Shown piece by piece: positions 32,885 through 43,313 of a stretch of DNA of 64,000 bases (positions are counted from its first letter, which is position 1; every line of letters begins with the position of its first letter). The notes under the pieces were generated by a model that saw nothing but the letters and a program-made list of their open reading frames with translations, did not search any database and had not been told where the DNA came from. The position numbers were made by a program, and so were the translations under genes. The stretch spans positions 434,001 to 498,000 of the forward strand of contig JAPZLL010000020.1 in NCBI GenBank assembly GCA_036250225.1, written 5' to 3'. Origin of the DNA: Cercophora sp. LCS_1 (taxonomy: Eukaryota; Ascomycota; Sordariomycetes; Sordariales; Lasiosphaeriaceae).

Positions 32885-33958
32885 CGACAGTAGCCAACGG
32901 CAACTTTTTCTGTCCTTTAATGCGTTTCACTCTAGATTGGCGCGGTGGTTCAGGGCATCATCAACTTCATTTGCGTGGACGGTGGGGGTGGGCAATGGCT
33001 CTCTGACATACTGTGCGTCCCTGGCTAGGGAACTCATAAAATAAATGAGATCACAACAATGGAGTTGAGCTTGCATGGGATGAATGAAGGAACAAAAATA
33101 CCCCAACCAAAACCGGTCAGGCAGAGTGATGATGCTTGGGTGTGCTGTTGAAGTGGACGGCTGGGCAATCGTGGTCGATTTACGCATGGCTAGAACACTT
33201 CTGACGGCACCGGTTAAGGCTGAATGAGACGATGCATGACCAACCAACGAGCGTCCCTTGGTGTTGAAGCCTCGTGATATCGCTGTTCCCCCTCTGTTCT
33301 GTGACGATCTTGTATGAGTGCGTCTGATCAGGCTCGGATATGCCAGGTAGCAACCGTTTGATGTTGTGTCTCGAGCGATGTGCTCTCAGTCCGTTCACCA
33401 CCCCAGTCGTCTCGGCCCCTAGTATTGTCCTGAACCACACTGTCAAGGCGCTTCTATCTTGCAACTCCCGTGATATCCTCAAAGAATTGAGTCGGTGCTA
33501 GAACCCCGGTGTTGGTATGTCAAACGTTCTGTGGCATCTACACTGCAAGGCCGAGGAGTTGATGACGTCAACACGAGGCTGACATGTTCGCGGTTGTCTA
33601 GAATGCGGAGCGACCACAGTGTTACAGATATCCCAGATCCCTTTCATGTAACCCAATCTACGAAACAGCCAACGGACACCCTTTAAGCCTGAAAGAAACT
33701 CAGGCCTTGCAGATTCTACGGGTGTAAGCCATCAAGAGAGGGGCTGGGCCATGGCTGGCATGTTCTCGGACGTTGAACTGCCAGGGCATGACCTTTAAAC
33801 CCCGACCCTCTTTGACGGGGCCCTCTAGAGCTTGTCAATATGCCAACATCAATGCTTTGCCAAAATCACGGGTTCCAGAAATGCTCAATTACTACGAACC
33901 AGTAAGACTACCAGCGAGATATCTAACGGTATCCCAAACAAGCGAACAAAGTAGGGTT
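32885..33958. other. Intergenic, convergent 3' regions
   Basis: About 1.1 kb between the stop codons of RPL16 and the pseudokinase gene. Short frames on both strands have no motif or coding character. I see no RNA gene or repeat. Confidence 0.35.
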
Positions 33959-35443
33959 TTACTTTGTAGAGATCTGCTGACGCTCCGTTGGAGTGTCCGA
34001 TCCCTCTTCATCCTCAGGAGAGTCCCATTTGCGCTTCAGCGAGATATCCCCCAAGCCAAGACCACCAGGACTTGTACCCTCTTCCGCATACTCGCCCGTG
34101 CAGAGCAACGTCCTACTATCATCGAGCAGACTCGACGGCGGACGCTGCCACGGAATCTTCAAGGCGTCGTACTCAGCTCCCGCAACAGGACCCTTGAGCT
34201 TCTCCTCGCTCTCTTCTGTCTTCCTCGCCGGGACGACCACACTCGAATCAGTCTTCTCCCCCTCAGACGGCGGATAAACCGGCCACCTGATATACTGCTC
34301 GCCCCCGAACCTGCATTCACTCGACCTCCTCCAAGTCACCCACAAACCCAGCTCATCAATAAAAGACTTTGGATGATCATCCAGCCGATCCACAGTATCG
34401 TCACGCTCCTTCCACGAAATCTTCCGTTCGCTCGCATGATCCAAGAAATCCTCCGCGTCAAACTTCTCATCACCAGTAAGGACCCAATGCAAAAGCCGCA
34501 CAACACCCGCCACATCGTCCCTCTCCGCCTCCCCTACTGGCTTGGCCTTGTCAAACCCCACGAGCTTCACGTATCCCGAGATTGGATCAATGAGAACCTT
34601 TTCCGGCTTGATATCCCCGTGGATAATCCCGTATTGCAAATTCAACTCATCCACCGCCCGCATCAGCTGCGTAAACCAACGCAGCCTGAACGGCCTGTTT
34701 GCGTAGTATTCCGACTTCAGATTCCCGTCGGGATAGTACCGCGTAGTGAAACCGACTACGTGCTTCGCTGTGATTTCATCGAGGACGAGGTACTCGATTG
34801 GGATCATATTTCGGTTCGGCGGTATGCGGGAGAGGATCTGGAGCTCGGTCCATTGGGCTTGGGTGTTGAGACATGGTTTGAACAAGAGTCCGCTGTATGT
34901 GTTTGGATTGGAGCGCGTCGTGACTCTGTCTGCGGAGCGGCTGATGCGCTCGAGTTCGATGAGCTCGGAGCGGAGGATGGTTGGGGCACCTGGGGGAAAA
35001 GCGCCCAGGGGTGGGTAAGTTGGGTGGGATGGGTTGAGAGAGGGGCGGTCTGGGAGGGAGATGAGGTTGAGGGTGGGGGTTATTTCGATGTTGAAGATGC
35101 CGAGGGGGGCGTTTTCGATTTTGGTGATGAAGGAAGGTTGGCTTAGATACGGATCGAGAGGAGTTCTGTGGATGGGCTCGCCGAGGTTGTAGACTTCAAT
35201 GGTGGTGGAGGTTGTGAGGGAGATGGTGAAGGAGCGGCGTTGGTCCGCATCGTGCAGGTTGAGGGTGTAGATGATGTTGATGGGTTGGTTGAGTAGGTGC
35301 GAGGGGGGTTCGCGTTGGGTGCTGGGCTCGTCAGAGTGGTCGGTTGTGTAGGCGTCGAGTTCGGCTAGGAGGGCGGTGGCTGCTTCGTCGGCAGGGCCCC
35401 GGGAGATCAGAGTCACCTGAAAACGCTGGTCGGCTGGAATCAT
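33959..35443 (-). CDS. Fungal protein-kinase-like protein, predicted pseudokinase
   Basis: Single exon, 494 residues from ATG 35443 (MIPADQRFQVTLISRGPAD). An N-terminal half of unknown fold is followed by a kinase-like domain from about residue 205: GLLFKPC supplies the usual Lys, TELQIL the helix-C Glu, then VLDEIT at the hinge. The catalytic loop reads IIHGDIKPEKVLID, with Lys where kinases have the metal-binding Asn. The DFG position reads KLVGFDKAK, with Gly in place of the metal-binding Asp. The tail is Ser/Glu-rich and ends in a basic-acidic stretch. This resembles the fungal-type kinase families expanded in filamentous ascomycetes, often near heterokaryon or stress genes. Catalysis is doubtful. 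Coding status is strong: one long frame with a clean start. Confidence 0.8.
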   Translation of the reverse strand: MIPADQRFQVTLISRGPADEAATALLAELDAYTTDHSDEPSTQREPPSHLLNQPINIIYTLNLHDADQRRSFTISLTTSTTIEVYNLGEPIHRTPLDPYLSQPSFITKIENAPLGIFNIEITPTLNLISLPDRPSLNPSHPTYPPLGAFPPGAPTILRSELIELERISRSADRVTTRSNPNTYSGLLFKPCLNTQAQWTELQILSRIPPNRNMIPIEYLVLDEITAKHVVGFTTRYYPDGNLKSEYYANRPFRLRWFTQLMRAVDELNLQYGIIHGDIKPEKVLIDPISGYVKLVGFDKAKPVGEAERDDVAGVVRLLHWVLTGDEKFDAEDFLDHASERKISWKERDDTVDRLDDHPKSFIDELGLWVTWRRSSECRFGGEQYIRWPVYPPSEGEKTDSSVVVPARKTEESEEKLKGPVAGAEYDALKIPWQRPPSSLLDDSRTLLCTGEYAEEGTSPGGLGLGDISLKRKWDSPEDEEGSDTPTERQQISTK

Positions 35444-36454
35444 TTTGAGGTAGGGTTCCGGTTTGACTGATGGAATTGAAGTTGGGTGGGGCAAATTCAC
35501 GATGAAATTTCTCGTTATATATAATAGCAGGAGCAATGCATACCCTTCAAGGCTTGACAAAGAGCCCGACAACTGGGGTGACAGTTCTGACCTGAAGGTT
35601 CTCGACAAAGAATTTAATCCCAGTTCGACAACGATTGTTGACGTTTCCGATTTCTTTGTTCCACAGGTGCATACCTTCGGATTAAATGTGATCGACTGGC
35701 AGTGACGGTTCTCGACTCAAGGTAATCCATGTGTCGTACTTTTCGGAAAATTCTCCATTAATTGCAGCATGCAGCAAACCTAGAACTGTCTCTAAGCAAG
35801 TTGAATGTCGTAGTCTATCTTCTCCGATCAGCTGCCTGGCGGTGGAAACTGAAGGTTTATTCCTGCATTCCAATCAACATTCATTCATCCTATCGAGATT
35901 GATTATGATCTCATAGCAGAGCTGGCACATGTGGATATATGAGCCCAGGACTTGAGACGGCAATAATCTGCTGAAACTTCCGGAAAATGACAAGGTATTA
36001 CTTGCGTAGACACCTCAGTACAGCTTAGTATTGCAATGCTGCCTGAGGAACTCAGTGAGGAGAAACATCTTTCAAGCCGTCGAAAATACATTTCATTCCA
36101 CATGAAAGTCGCTATAATAACTGCGCCTTAGTAAAATAGCGATGGGTATCGCCTCAGAAGATCTTGCTCGTGTGTGCAGGCCAGTCTGATCCTGAGTTGA
36201 CACCACGTTAGATCATATTGGCCCTGGCTTCTGATGATGAACATGATGCCAATTGGAATACATGCGTTCCCTGCTCCTGGCCGTTGTGATTCTGAAAAGG
36301 AAAAAAAAAGGCACACAGCAAAATTTTTAGCTTCAGCTTGAGTTGCTCTCACTCGCGAAGCATATGGATCGGGGGGTATCGGGGAGGTTGTGCGTGTTCA
36401 CAGTGCGGGGCAATCCCTATCTATATGGTAATTATCTACCCGATTTCCAACAAC
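35444..36454. other. Intergenic, A/T-richer spacer
   Basis: Upstream of the leftward pseudokinase gene. The stretch 35500-36350 looks visibly richer in A/T than its surroundings and carries no long frame, transposase motif or terminal repeat that I can see. It could be old decayed DNA, but nothing proves it. Confidence 0.3.
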
Positions 36455-36556
36455 GGGACATTGGCTCAGTCGGTAGAGCGTTGGTCTCATAACATGATCT
36501 GATTGGTCAACATCAGAGTAATCCAAAGGTCGTGAGTTCGATCCTCACATGTCCCA
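36455..36556 (+). tRNA. Elongator tRNA-Met (CAU) with intron
   Basis: A complete cloverleaf folds: acceptor GGGACAT/ATGTCCC, D arm GCTC-AGTCGGTA-GAGC, anticodon stem TTGGT/TCCAA with loop CTCATAA (anticodon CAT at 36488-36490), T arm GTGAG-TTCGATC-CTCAC, discriminator A at 36556. A 29-base intron (36492-36520) sits one base 3' of the anticodon, the canonical place. The mature tRNA is 73 bases before CCA. The sequence does not begin like the fungal initiator, so it is the elongator form. A T run follows at once. Confidence 0.95.
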
Positions 36557-36559
36557 TTG

Positions 36560-36564
36560 TTTTT
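36560..36564 (+). terminator. RNA polymerase III terminator of tRNA-Met
   Basis: Five T start four bases past the last tRNA base, which is the usual Pol III stop signal. Confidence 0.85.
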
Positions 36565-37128
36565 GCCGGGTTTTTTTTCCCAGTCCTTCCTTTTTACTCG
36601 ACTGAACAAATGTCCGTCGAGCAACTACAATCGCTTTTGTTTTTTTTTTTTTTTTTCGACGAACGTTCTTTGCATTCAAGTCAGTGCTTCGGTGAGGATA
36701 GAACCTCGTGTTCAGAGGTGTGTGGGGTGACCATTTGTTTACCCCCTGAATCTCATATCAATGCCTTTTGCCTCTGTTCTAGGAGCCAACACCCAGAAAA
36801 TCCAGCCATGCCGAAAGAATACAGAATTTAATTTAATTCGCTTGAACGGATGTGCATTTTATAGGTACGTTGGAGGGTGTCTACTTGCCACGGGGATGGA
36901 AACCTCGACGTGCATTGCTGGGGAAAGTTCTTGGGACGCTCTTTCCGCTCGTCACTTTGAGATCGTGGTGGCTTTTCCACAGAGCCTTTGCCTCACGGTG
37001 TTTACTCTTACACCGAGTAATTTTCTCCCTGGTCATCGCCATCTCCTACCCCATTCCTCACTCGACCGTCTGAGTGACGGCATCTTGGCCGGAGGTCGTC
37101 CTCCTCGCGGACTTCGAATACGATCGAG
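36565..37128. other. Intergenic with T homopolymer
   Basis: A run of 17 T lies at 36640-36656. The right part is the presumed 5' leader of the SYLF gene, with pyrimidine-rich sequence near 37000-37060. I see no gene. Confidence 0.35.
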
Positions 37129-38585
37129 ATGCTCCGCCCCACTGCGGACAAGGAAGTCCCCGAGAGACGACGGTCTGTGCTACGACGCAAGTATCCCTCC
37201 CTCGTCGTAACCAACAAAGCAGTCGAGAGCAAGAACACAATACCGGAGCCTGATATCCCGGCAGAGCCAGAACGAGCGCCGCCTCAGGAGTCACAGACGG
37301 AGCCACAGCCACATCAATGGCTAGAGCTACAGTTTGAGCCAGCAGCAGACAATAGCAAGAAACAAAAGAAGGACAAGAAGACGCCCAAGGAAAAGAAAAA
37401 GAACCCGAAAAAGATCAAGTTAGACAAGCAAGGCAACCCCATCCCCGACTACTACACGCGCCGCCACGCAGGCGGCACCAAACTCGGTCGCCCCCTGAAC
37501 CACTGTCTCAATTGGGCCGGCATCGAAACCTTTTGGCCCATGAAACTCATCGAAGAATGCGACAAAGCAGCCCGCATCCTCGAGACCTTTGCCTGTACAC
37601 CCTCCCATCCCCATGTCCGTTTCGCTCCCTCCTACTAACACCCGCTCTCACAGCACAAGAATACGGCGACCAATGGACCGTCCCCTGGGAACGCGACCGC
37701 AACTGGAAATGGAAATCCGGCATCCCCAACCGCATGTCAAACATCCACGCAGTGCACATCAACCCAGGCGTCCTCAAGCCCGAAATGCTCGAGTCCTGCA
37801 GCGGTCTCGCCATATTTTCCGTCTTCCACTTCAGCGGCGGTCTCGGTCTCGCCGTGGGCTCAGGCGTTGTCGTCGTCCGTTTGCCCTCAGGCGAGTGGTC
37901 ACCCCCGTCGGCATTCGTCATGAAATCGGTCTCCTTTCTGGGTGGTGGTGGTTGGCAGTTCAGTGAGGGCATCTATGTCCTTAACACGCAGGAGGCGGCC
38001 AAGAGTTTTATGCGGAATGGACGGTTTGCACAGGGCTTTGGTTTGTTACCCGGCTTGTTGAGCTCATCGGAGATCCGGGAATGCTGATTTATTCTGTGAT
38101 AGGATTCAACATGACCTTTTGGCTGTGGGGGATGGGCGTCTGGTACGAGATGTTCAACAGCAAAGCCTTCAACATGGAGCCGATTAATCGGTTCACGCAC
38201 AATCGGGGATTTTTCTTTGGTGCTGGCGCATTAGACACGACGGTTACGCTTGCGAGACCGGCGGCGAATGCGGCATTTTATGGCAAGAAGGGAATCACGG
38301 TCCCGGAGATCTTGGAGGGAAAGGTTCCGAAGGAGGGGCCACCTGGGCAGTGGTACGTTCTTCAGCATAGTACGGGTTGACGAACTGACATTGTGTAGGC
38401 CGGTGGGTGCTCAGAAACTCATGGATGCGCTGGACAAATATGCGCCCAACAGAATGGAGCTGATCATGGCTTCGAGGAGGGAGAGCGCCCTCAGCCACCT
38501 GCGTGAACGGTCGAGACGGCACAGCACTGTTGGCGATGGCAATGTTGCAAGACATGTGACTTTCGAGGATGAGCAAGATGCATGA
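37129..38585 (+). CDS. SYLF (Ysc84-type) lipid-binding domain protein
   Basis: Exons 37129-37594, 37654-38040, 38103-38352 and 38399-38585 give 429 residues. The first ~120 residues are charged and disordered with a Lys-rich patch (KKQKKDKKTPKEKKKNPKKI). The SYLF domain follows: SCSGLAIFSVFHFSGGLGLAVGSGVVVVRLPSGEWSPPSAF, GIYVLNTQEAAKSFM, then FTHNRGFFFGAGALDTTVTLARPAANAAFYGKK. SYLF domains bind phosphoinositides and, in Ysc84, actin; they act in endocytosis and membrane traffic. Donors GTACAC and GTTTGT are weaker than usual, so boundaries at 37595 and 38041 are my best choice, supported by frame and homology. The protein lacks the SH3 domain of yeast Ysc84. Confidence 0.82.
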
Positions 38586-38891
38586 TGGTAATGTTGAGTG
38601 GTGGGGTAGACGAGACAGGAGGTCAAGAGGCCTGTGAGTTGTCAACGCTTGGCATACTTTCCTAGGAAACCTTTGCTTGGGGTAGGCTCCAGACAGCATC
38701 GCTCGGATCAGAATAAGAGCTAGCATTACTATCTCAGCAAGATCGACTGCCAGTCCATTTGGTGATTGATGCCAGGACACCGAGATACCGCTCATCAGAT
38801 GGCTGGCGCCATGCATCTTGATTGTCTATCTGCCAGTCTTAATGCGCCCCATCTGGGCCTCCGACGCTAGCAGCGTCATCATACAGGTACA
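38586..38891. other. Short convergent spacer
   Basis: Between the stop codons of the SYLF gene and RPT2. It should hold both 3' UTRs. I see nothing else. Confidence 0.4.
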
Positions 38892-40446
38892 TTACAAGTA
38901 CAAGCCCTCCGGCTCGCCCTCCTGCTTGGTACGGAGCACTCTTTCGCGAGCGGCCCGGAAATCAGCCATCTGCACCCGCATTCTGCGCTCCCGGAGAGCC
39001 ATGAGACCGGCTTCGGAGCAAATGGCCTTGATGTCGGCACCCGACAGGTCGTCCTTCTGCGCGATGAACTCCTCCAAGTCCACGTCCTCGTTAAGCGACA
39101 TTTTGCTGGTGTGGAGGGTAAAGATCTTGCGCTTGGTGTTCTGGTCGGGGTTTTCGAAGAGGATCTTGCGGTCGATACGACCCGGCCGAATAAGGGCGGG
39201 GTCGAGCGTCTCGATCTTGTTGGTGGCCATGATGACCTTGACATCACCGCGGTCATCGAAACCGTCCAACTGGTTGAGAAGCTCCAGCATGGTTCGCTGG
39301 ACTTCGCGCTCACCACCCGACGTTGATTCGTATCGCTTCGTGCCAATAGCATCGATCTCGTCGATAAACACAATGGATGGGGCGTTCTCGGCGGCGACCT
39401 ATGAAATGTCAGTGGCGGTGCTTGGTCAGCGGGGCGGGAATCTTACCTGGAACAGCTGGCGGACCAATCTGGGACCGTCACCAAGATACTTCTGGATAAG
39501 CTCACTGCCAACAATACGGAGGAACGTTGCAGAGGTCTGGTTGGCGACGGCCTTGGCTAACAGCGTCTTTCCGGTACCTGGCGCACCGTAGAGAATGACA
39601 CCCTTTGGTGGCTTGATTCCCATCTCCTCGTAGAGCTCGGGATGCAGCAGCGGCAGCTCGACCGACTCTCGAACCTCCTGAATCTGCTGTTCCAAGCCAC
39701 CAATATCCGCGTACGACTCTGTCGGTGCCTTGTCAAGCTTCATGACACTGACAAGGGGGTCCGTGTCGTCTGTAAGCACACCAACAATGCTGACGCTCTT
39801 GTGGTGAAGCAAAACGCTGGCGCCGGGCTCGAGAAGGTCCTTGTCAACGAAACTCATGATGCTGACATAGTACTCGGGTCCGGTAGTACTGGACACAATA
39901 GCGTGGTCGTCGTCAATCATCTCTTCAAGGGTGCCGACTCCCATTGGGCTACCACGCATGTCGTCCACACGGCCGCGCTCGTCGGCATTCCGGTCGGAAG
40001 ACTCGACTTCTGAGGTAGGAGCATTGTTCTCCTTCGTCGTCTTCGCTTTGCGTAGGCGCTCCTGGTTCTCGACGTACTCCTCCTCGAGCAGCAGGTGGTC
40101 GTGGATGCGCTGCATGCGCAAGAGTCTGAGCTTGCATCGACTTGTCGGGTACACCGGGGGCAGCTTGGCGGCAGTGCTAGTGCCGGCCTTCTTCTTCTTG
40201 CGGCCGATGCGGGTCGTGGGTCTCGGGGGAGGCTCGTACTTGGGCTTATCCTTCTGTGTCGTCCATCATGATTAGCAATGCACCGAGAACGGGATCGGAA
40301 TGCAGCAGAGGTGCTCATCGGGGTGTTTTACCTTGTCCTTCTTGTCCTGGCTTCCATCACCGCCACCGCCCATGCCGGAGGAATTCTGACCCTGCGCAAG
40401 GTGTTAGAGTCGTCGAGGCTGGAGCTCTTGCCGCCAGACTTACCAT
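38892..40446 (-). CDS. RPT2: 26S proteasome regulatory ATPase Rpt2
   Basis: Exons 40444-40446, 40332-40391, 39447-40253 and 38892-39398 give 458 residues. The first coding exon is the ATG alone: splicing over 52 bases joins it to GGTCAGAAT, making MGQNSSGMGGGGDGSQ, the N-myristoylation signal known for Rpt2. The body is classic AAA: coiled coil near residues 70-110 (LLLEEEYVENQERLRKAK), Walker A YGAPGTGKTLLAKAVA, Walker B SIVFIDEIDAIGTKR, second region ATNKIETLDPALIRPGRIDRK. The C-terminus LYL is the HbYX motif that docks in the 20S alpha ring and opens the gate. It lies head to head with the E2 gene UBC1. Identity is certain. Confidence 0.97.
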
Positions 40447-41451
40447 GGTGCCTGTTGTTTGCCGATGCGAACGGTGAAGGCGACGTCAACTACAAATTTC
40501 GGGAGTATAACGACCCAAATATGGGCTTGGCGACGCTGGTTCAATGGCGCGCCGCAGGTATCTGGTGGTGGTTGATGTTGTTGATGATGGGGGAGCTTGA
40601 TTGATGCCAGGAGCCAAAGAGACAATCAGGCGTCCAGCGAACGCGACGACTAGGCACGGGCCAGATTCAGGCGAGAGAGCTGTGGCGGGTGGGTCTTTCC
40701 TCGGCTCGGCCAATGACGTTGGACAGCCTCACTTGCCAGCTCTGAGCTTGCCGGAGAGCGCTGGCCCTTGGCCGCTTGGCCGCACAGGCCATCCAGTGCC
40801 GAGAACCTTCTCGGCCCTCGCCAAATGCCCCGAGGCTCTTTCACCTTTGAACCGGAACGCATGGAAGTGCGGATGCATCGAGCGTCTTTGCATCCGCTCG
40901 TTTCTTCAAAGTTCCATGCTGTGCAGTCTTGGGACCGCGGAAAAGGATTTTACATCAAAGTTCCGCTTCTTCAACACAAACGCTATCGCTTCGTCTCTTC
41001 GGACCCGCCAAAGTTCAAATCCCTGATCGCCAGGCGGCTCCCGCTTCTCGGAATCCCAGCTGGACTGCCCAAACCGAGGCAAGCGCTCGCTTGATGACAT
41101 CGTTTGCTTCAAAGCCCAACCTTGTTTCATAGGCCGTTGTTCGCCTTTCCTGAGTTGTCAAGGCGGAGCCTCTCTTTGCGGTCTGGCCACTGCTTCAACA
41201 CGCGAAGCGCCGCAGTAAAGCTAGCTGCCTTATCCCTGGGACCTACGTACCTCTCCTGTCCGGCGCAAGCCTGCAGATTACCCCTCCATAACCTACCGTG
41301 ACCTGGGCCAAGTTCCCCTCCACAGCCGCCTCTCCCGTTTTGCGTTTCTCCGTTCGACACACCACCACGCTGAGCCGAGGCTGCGCAAAACCCTGAGACC
41401 ACGCCCATTTCCTTGCTCTCCTACCTGTCAACCACGACAACTACGTCCACC
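40447..41451. other. Divergent promoter region, RPT2 / UBC1
   Basis: One kilobase separates the start codons of two ubiquitin-proteasome genes. A pyrimidine-rich leader with CACCATGG context precedes UBC1. I see no recognisable shared proteasome element and no other gene. Confidence 0.45.
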
Positions 41452-42398
41452 ATGGCGTCGACCCGCGAGCGTCGGATCGCCAAAGAGCTTCAGGACATCC
41501 ACAGCGATAAGGACAAGTCCGGAGTGCAAGCGGCTCCGGTCGATGATCGTAACCTTACCCATCTGAAGGGCACCTTCCCAGGCCCGCCCGACAGCCCTTA
41601 TGCCGGCGGCACGTTCATAGTCGACATCGTCATTCCCGACATGTACCCTTTCAAATCTCCTATCATGAAGTTCGATACGAAGATTTGGCATCCCAACGTC
41701 AGCAGTGTCACGGTACGGTTTCCGCCCAACACCATCCCAGACGAGTCGTTTCCCCACGCTTTGTCCAAATAAGGAGTATGGGAAATTGAGGGGCAGTGGC
41801 GAAGATGTGTCGGGAGGATGTGGGAAAGCTCGGAAACAGGCTGGTTTGCTAACATGTGGTTTCCCTAGGGCGCCATCTGCCTCGACACCCTTGGTAGCGG
41901 CTGGTCTCCGGTCGGCACGATCAAGATGGCCTTGATCTCGCTGCGTATGCTACTCGAGTCGCCGAACCCTAAGGACCCGCAGGACGCCGAAGTCGCCAAG
42001 ATGCTCATGGACGACCCCACTGCATTCGCTCGCAAGGCCCACGACTGGGCCGTTAAGTATGCCGGCGCGCCGCGTAGCGACCGCATCGAGGTGTGCTACC
42101 AGCAGGTCCAGACCCCCGTGCAGAAGAAGGACGATCCGAAGAGGTGCGTTGGGCAAGATATCCACGCCAATGTCTCGGACTGGCGGCACACATGGTGGAA
42201 TGGAAGGCTGACGAGGGAAACAGATACCAGGGCTACAACAAGGATCTCGTCGACCGTTTCGTCAACATGGGCTTTGATGTTGATGCCGTCGTTGACGCCT
42301 TCAACTACGTTGGCATTGACCGCAATGGCGGTGAAGACTATGATCTGGAGGAGGCCTACATGGGCGACATTACGGCCCGTCTCCTAGGCGAGCAGTAG
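41452..42398 (+). CDS. UBC1: Ubiquitin-conjugating enzyme Ubc1 (UBE2K type) with UBA domain
   Basis: Exons 41452-41712, 41869-42143 and 42224-42398 give 236 residues. The UBC fold occupies the first ~150: RERRIAKELQDIHSD, FPGPPDSPYAGGTF, the IWHPNVSSVTGAICLDTL active site with catalytic Cys near residue 91, and SLRMLLESPNPKDPQDAEVA. The last exon encodes a C-terminal UBA domain (YNKDLVDRFVNMGFDVDAVVDAFNYVGID). The E2-plus-UBA build is specific to the Ubc1/E2-25K class, which extends Lys48-linked chains, for example with the anaphase-promoting complex. The first intron falls exactly before the catalytic GAICLD block. Identity is secure. Confidence 0.96.
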
Positions 42399-43313
42399 TA
42401 AGTGCCACCGGGGCGGATAGAGCAGCATAGCGACGGTCGGCAGATAGTGACAAAACGCTCTGTTGGGCAGGGTGTTGGCGCGGTCTGCGAAAAGCATCTC
42501 ATTGGAGTTTACGGGGCACAACAACACGGATTTGGGAAGGCGGTTTTTGCGTTTACACATGGGTTACTTGATTTCCTTTCCTACATGTTTAACTGGGTTT
42601 TTCTTCTCAGTTTATATCCTAGATTGAGTGTTGTCTCCAGGGAAAGGACATGAGCGCAGGGTTCCCGGGTTCGTTAATTTTGCCATCAGTGCAATGGAAT
42701 CGAAACATTTTTTCCGTCCTGTGTTGTGTCCTTGTGATGTATCTTGTGGTCACTTGCAATTACCCCAGCTTCAACCGTTGCCAAAGGATCACCAAGTTCA
42801 GCAAAGCAAACACCGCAACAGCTGTAAAGCGTGTCAACCTGTCTCCAAATCAATCATCATGCTTCATGGGATGCTAATATTGAGGATGCAATGCAAGACA
42901 TGTTTTTACCAAACCGCCATTCCCTCCAGTCTATCAGATTCGCAGCTATGATAATGCAACATGAAACGCAACAAGCATGACCACAATAGCAACATCAACA
43001 ACAACCAAAACAGCAACAACCACGCTGTACTCTCTGTTCTCGCCCTCTCTTTCTCCCTCTCTGACTATCCTCCCATTCCACATCCCACGAGACCGGCTTC
43101 TCAATGACCCCTAATACACAGACGCTTCCCAAAGATGGAGGAGACAGAAAAAGCGAGCAGTTTTGTCAAAAAGCAACAATGTACAGGTAGGTTTATAAAC
43201 TAGCCCGCGCCGCCGGCCCCAGCCCACAACAATAGTTCGGTGTCTGTCACACTTCGTTCCCCCCAAGTCTATTTGCGGTCATTATTCTTTATCAACCCTT
43301 CCAAATATTTTCT
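42399..43313. other. Convergent 3' region, UBC1 / LSC1
   Basis: About 0.9 kb between converging stop codons. It contains A-rich CAACA/AACA-like low-complexity sequence at about 42960-43020. I see no gene. Confidence 0.4.

Noticed and set aside
33773..35146. 457-codon plus-strand frame
   Set aside because: It lies antisense to the kinase-like gene, has no motif, and its composition mirrors the opposite coding strand.
35444..36454. RIP-mutated transposon
   Set aside because: A/T-richer look only; I saw no transposase motif, long terminal repeat or terminal inverted repeat, and I could not compute RIP indices.
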